From positions 1 through 39,539 of the forward strand of contig CAMVRS010000012.1 in assembly GCA_947169935.1 (NCBI GenBank): a stretch of DNA of 39,539 bases, written 5' to 3'. The position numbers and the translations under genes are program-made. The DNA is from an uncultured Lachnospiraceae bacterium. GTDB lineage: Bacteria > Bacillota > Clostridia > Lachnospirales > Lachnospiraceae. How positions within the stretch are numbered: the stretch's first letter is position 1; the number at the start of each line of letters is the position of its first letter. This document shows, in pieces, positions 38,939 through 39,539 of the stretch. The notes under the pieces are model-generated. The model did not search any database. It was not told the origin of the DNA and saw only the letters and a program-made list of their open reading frames with translations.

Positions 38939-39472
38939 TCATTGCCTCCTTGCAACAGATATATTTTTTCTCACAAAACTAGCAACTTCTTTTATAGTCA
39001 TACTATCCGTGTTGATTCTTATGGCATCCAAATAATTCTTTTTCAAGTATAATGTTGCTTCGTCGTAATATGTTTTAACAAGATCAGCATTCCTACCAGC
39101 TTGATTTTTAATTCTTTCATACAGTATTTCTTTCGAAGTGCATAGAATAATATGAATCGTTTCTGTTTTACCTTTAAAGTACTTTATCAACTTATCCCTA
39201 CAGTAATCTGTTATTAAAGCTATCGGTATTATTAATACTCTCTTATCATCCTGCTTTAGTCTATTTTCCAGCTCAAAAGCAAATGCATCTATATTGCATT
39301 GTTTATCTTCCGGATAACACTTACCAAATAATAGATCTAGTGGATTTTCCACTTCAACATTTTTTATAAACTCATCAAAATCAATTACGTCAGCCTCTTT
39401 AGATCCGTTTGCCAGTTCATTAGCAACAGCCGTTTTCCCCGCGCCAAATGTTCCATCTATCCAAACAATCAT
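38939..39472 (-). CDS. P-loop kinase-like protein (AAA_33/TmrB type) upstream of hsdR
   Basis: 177 residues from the ATG at 39472, with GAGG 6 nt upstream. Walker A is GTFGAGKT at 7-14 in MIVWIDGTFGAGKTAVANEL, close to TmrB-like and zeta-like P-loop kinases. The body has VIDFDEFIK, a strand IIPIALITD, a later HIILCTSKEILYERI (typical of these kinases) and a basic lid region (KNQAGRNADLV). The substrate is unknown; candidates include small molecules, nucleotides or tunicamycin-like drugs. Its stop is 2 nt from the hsdR start, so the two are coupled. Confidence 0.8.
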   Translation of the reverse strand: MIVWIDGTFGAGKTAVANELANGSKEADVIDFDEFIKNVEVENPLDLLFGKCYPEDKQCNIDAFAFELENRLKQDDKRVLIIPIALITDYCRDKLIKYFKGKTETIHIILCTSKEILYERIKNQAGRNADLVKTYYDEATLYLKKNYLDAIRINTDSMTIKEVASFVRKNISVARRQ

Positions 39473-39539
39473 TCTATACCTCATATAAACGATAATTTAT
39501 TTCAGCAGGCACAAGCTATTTATTGTGATATGTTTATAG

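Noticed and set aside
1-39539. CRISPR array, tRNA or rRNA gene, integrase or replication initiator
   Set aside because: No regularly spaced identical repeats, no cloverleaf with a CCA or conserved T-arm, and no tyrosine/serine recombinase or Rep motif were found in the window by eye.

Overview
The window looks like most of a conjugative element (an integrative conjugative element or conjugative plasmid) from a Firmicute, most likely a Lachnospiraceae member of the Butyrivibrio/Roseburia type. The reasons are AGGAGG ribosome sites before nearly every gene, a Gram-positive type of type IV secretion (T4SS) gene set, SpoVG, DUF5688, DUF4417 and HTH families common in Clostridia, and a clostridial-type cyclic di-GMP riboswitch. 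The host assignment is inference. No integrase, replication initiator, tRNA or rRNA gene was found, so the element ends, or its plasmid nature, cannot be seen here.

Layout, read along the minus strand from right to left. A low-GC flank at 33-39.5 kb holds a P-loop kinase gene followed by a type I restriction hsdR, and, on the plus strand, a DUF4417 / HNH nuclease / small acidic protein operon. That operon diverges from an orphan 401-residue protein gene across four perfectly phased 10-bp iterons. Next comes a gene-free region at 32.26-32.80 kb with palindromes, direct repeats, TGACGTCA repeats and a good candidate oriT (hairpin plus a TATCCTG|T nic core, as in RP4/MOBP systems). A mobilisation and establishment block follows: coiled-coil protein, MobC-like RHH protein, RadC, HU, ArdC-type antirestriction protein, DUF5688, two SpoVG proteins, MOBP relaxase, CpaF/VirB11 ATPase and a membrane-anchored protein. 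At about 12.0-18.9 kb a plus-strand cargo block interrupts the transfer genes. It carries a CxxC protein, an HD-GYP phosphodiesterase, a broken LURP-one-like gene, RidA, an immunity-like protein cut near its end by an ISL3-family insertion sequence, a ThuA-like protein and a small conserved protein. The transfer operon then resumes: a 57-residue prepilin-like protein, an ATPase-less VirB4 N-domain paralogue, VirB4, a basic membrane-tail protein, a PcfB-like protein and the VirD4 coupling protein, ending in a terminator.

The most striking point lies just beyond that terminator. A perfect consensus promoter (TTGACA-17-TATAAT) drives a c-di-GMP-I riboswitch with an intrinsic terminator, placed in front of a small excisionase-like HTH gene and then a large zinc-ribbon/GYF membrane protein. 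Together with the HD-GYP protein in the cargo block, this suggests that a function of the element is tied to the second messenger c-di-GMP, and therefore to the host's motile or sessile state. If the candidate oriT is right, the strand polarity would bring the establishment genes, including the antirestriction gene, into the recipient first and the T4SS genes late.
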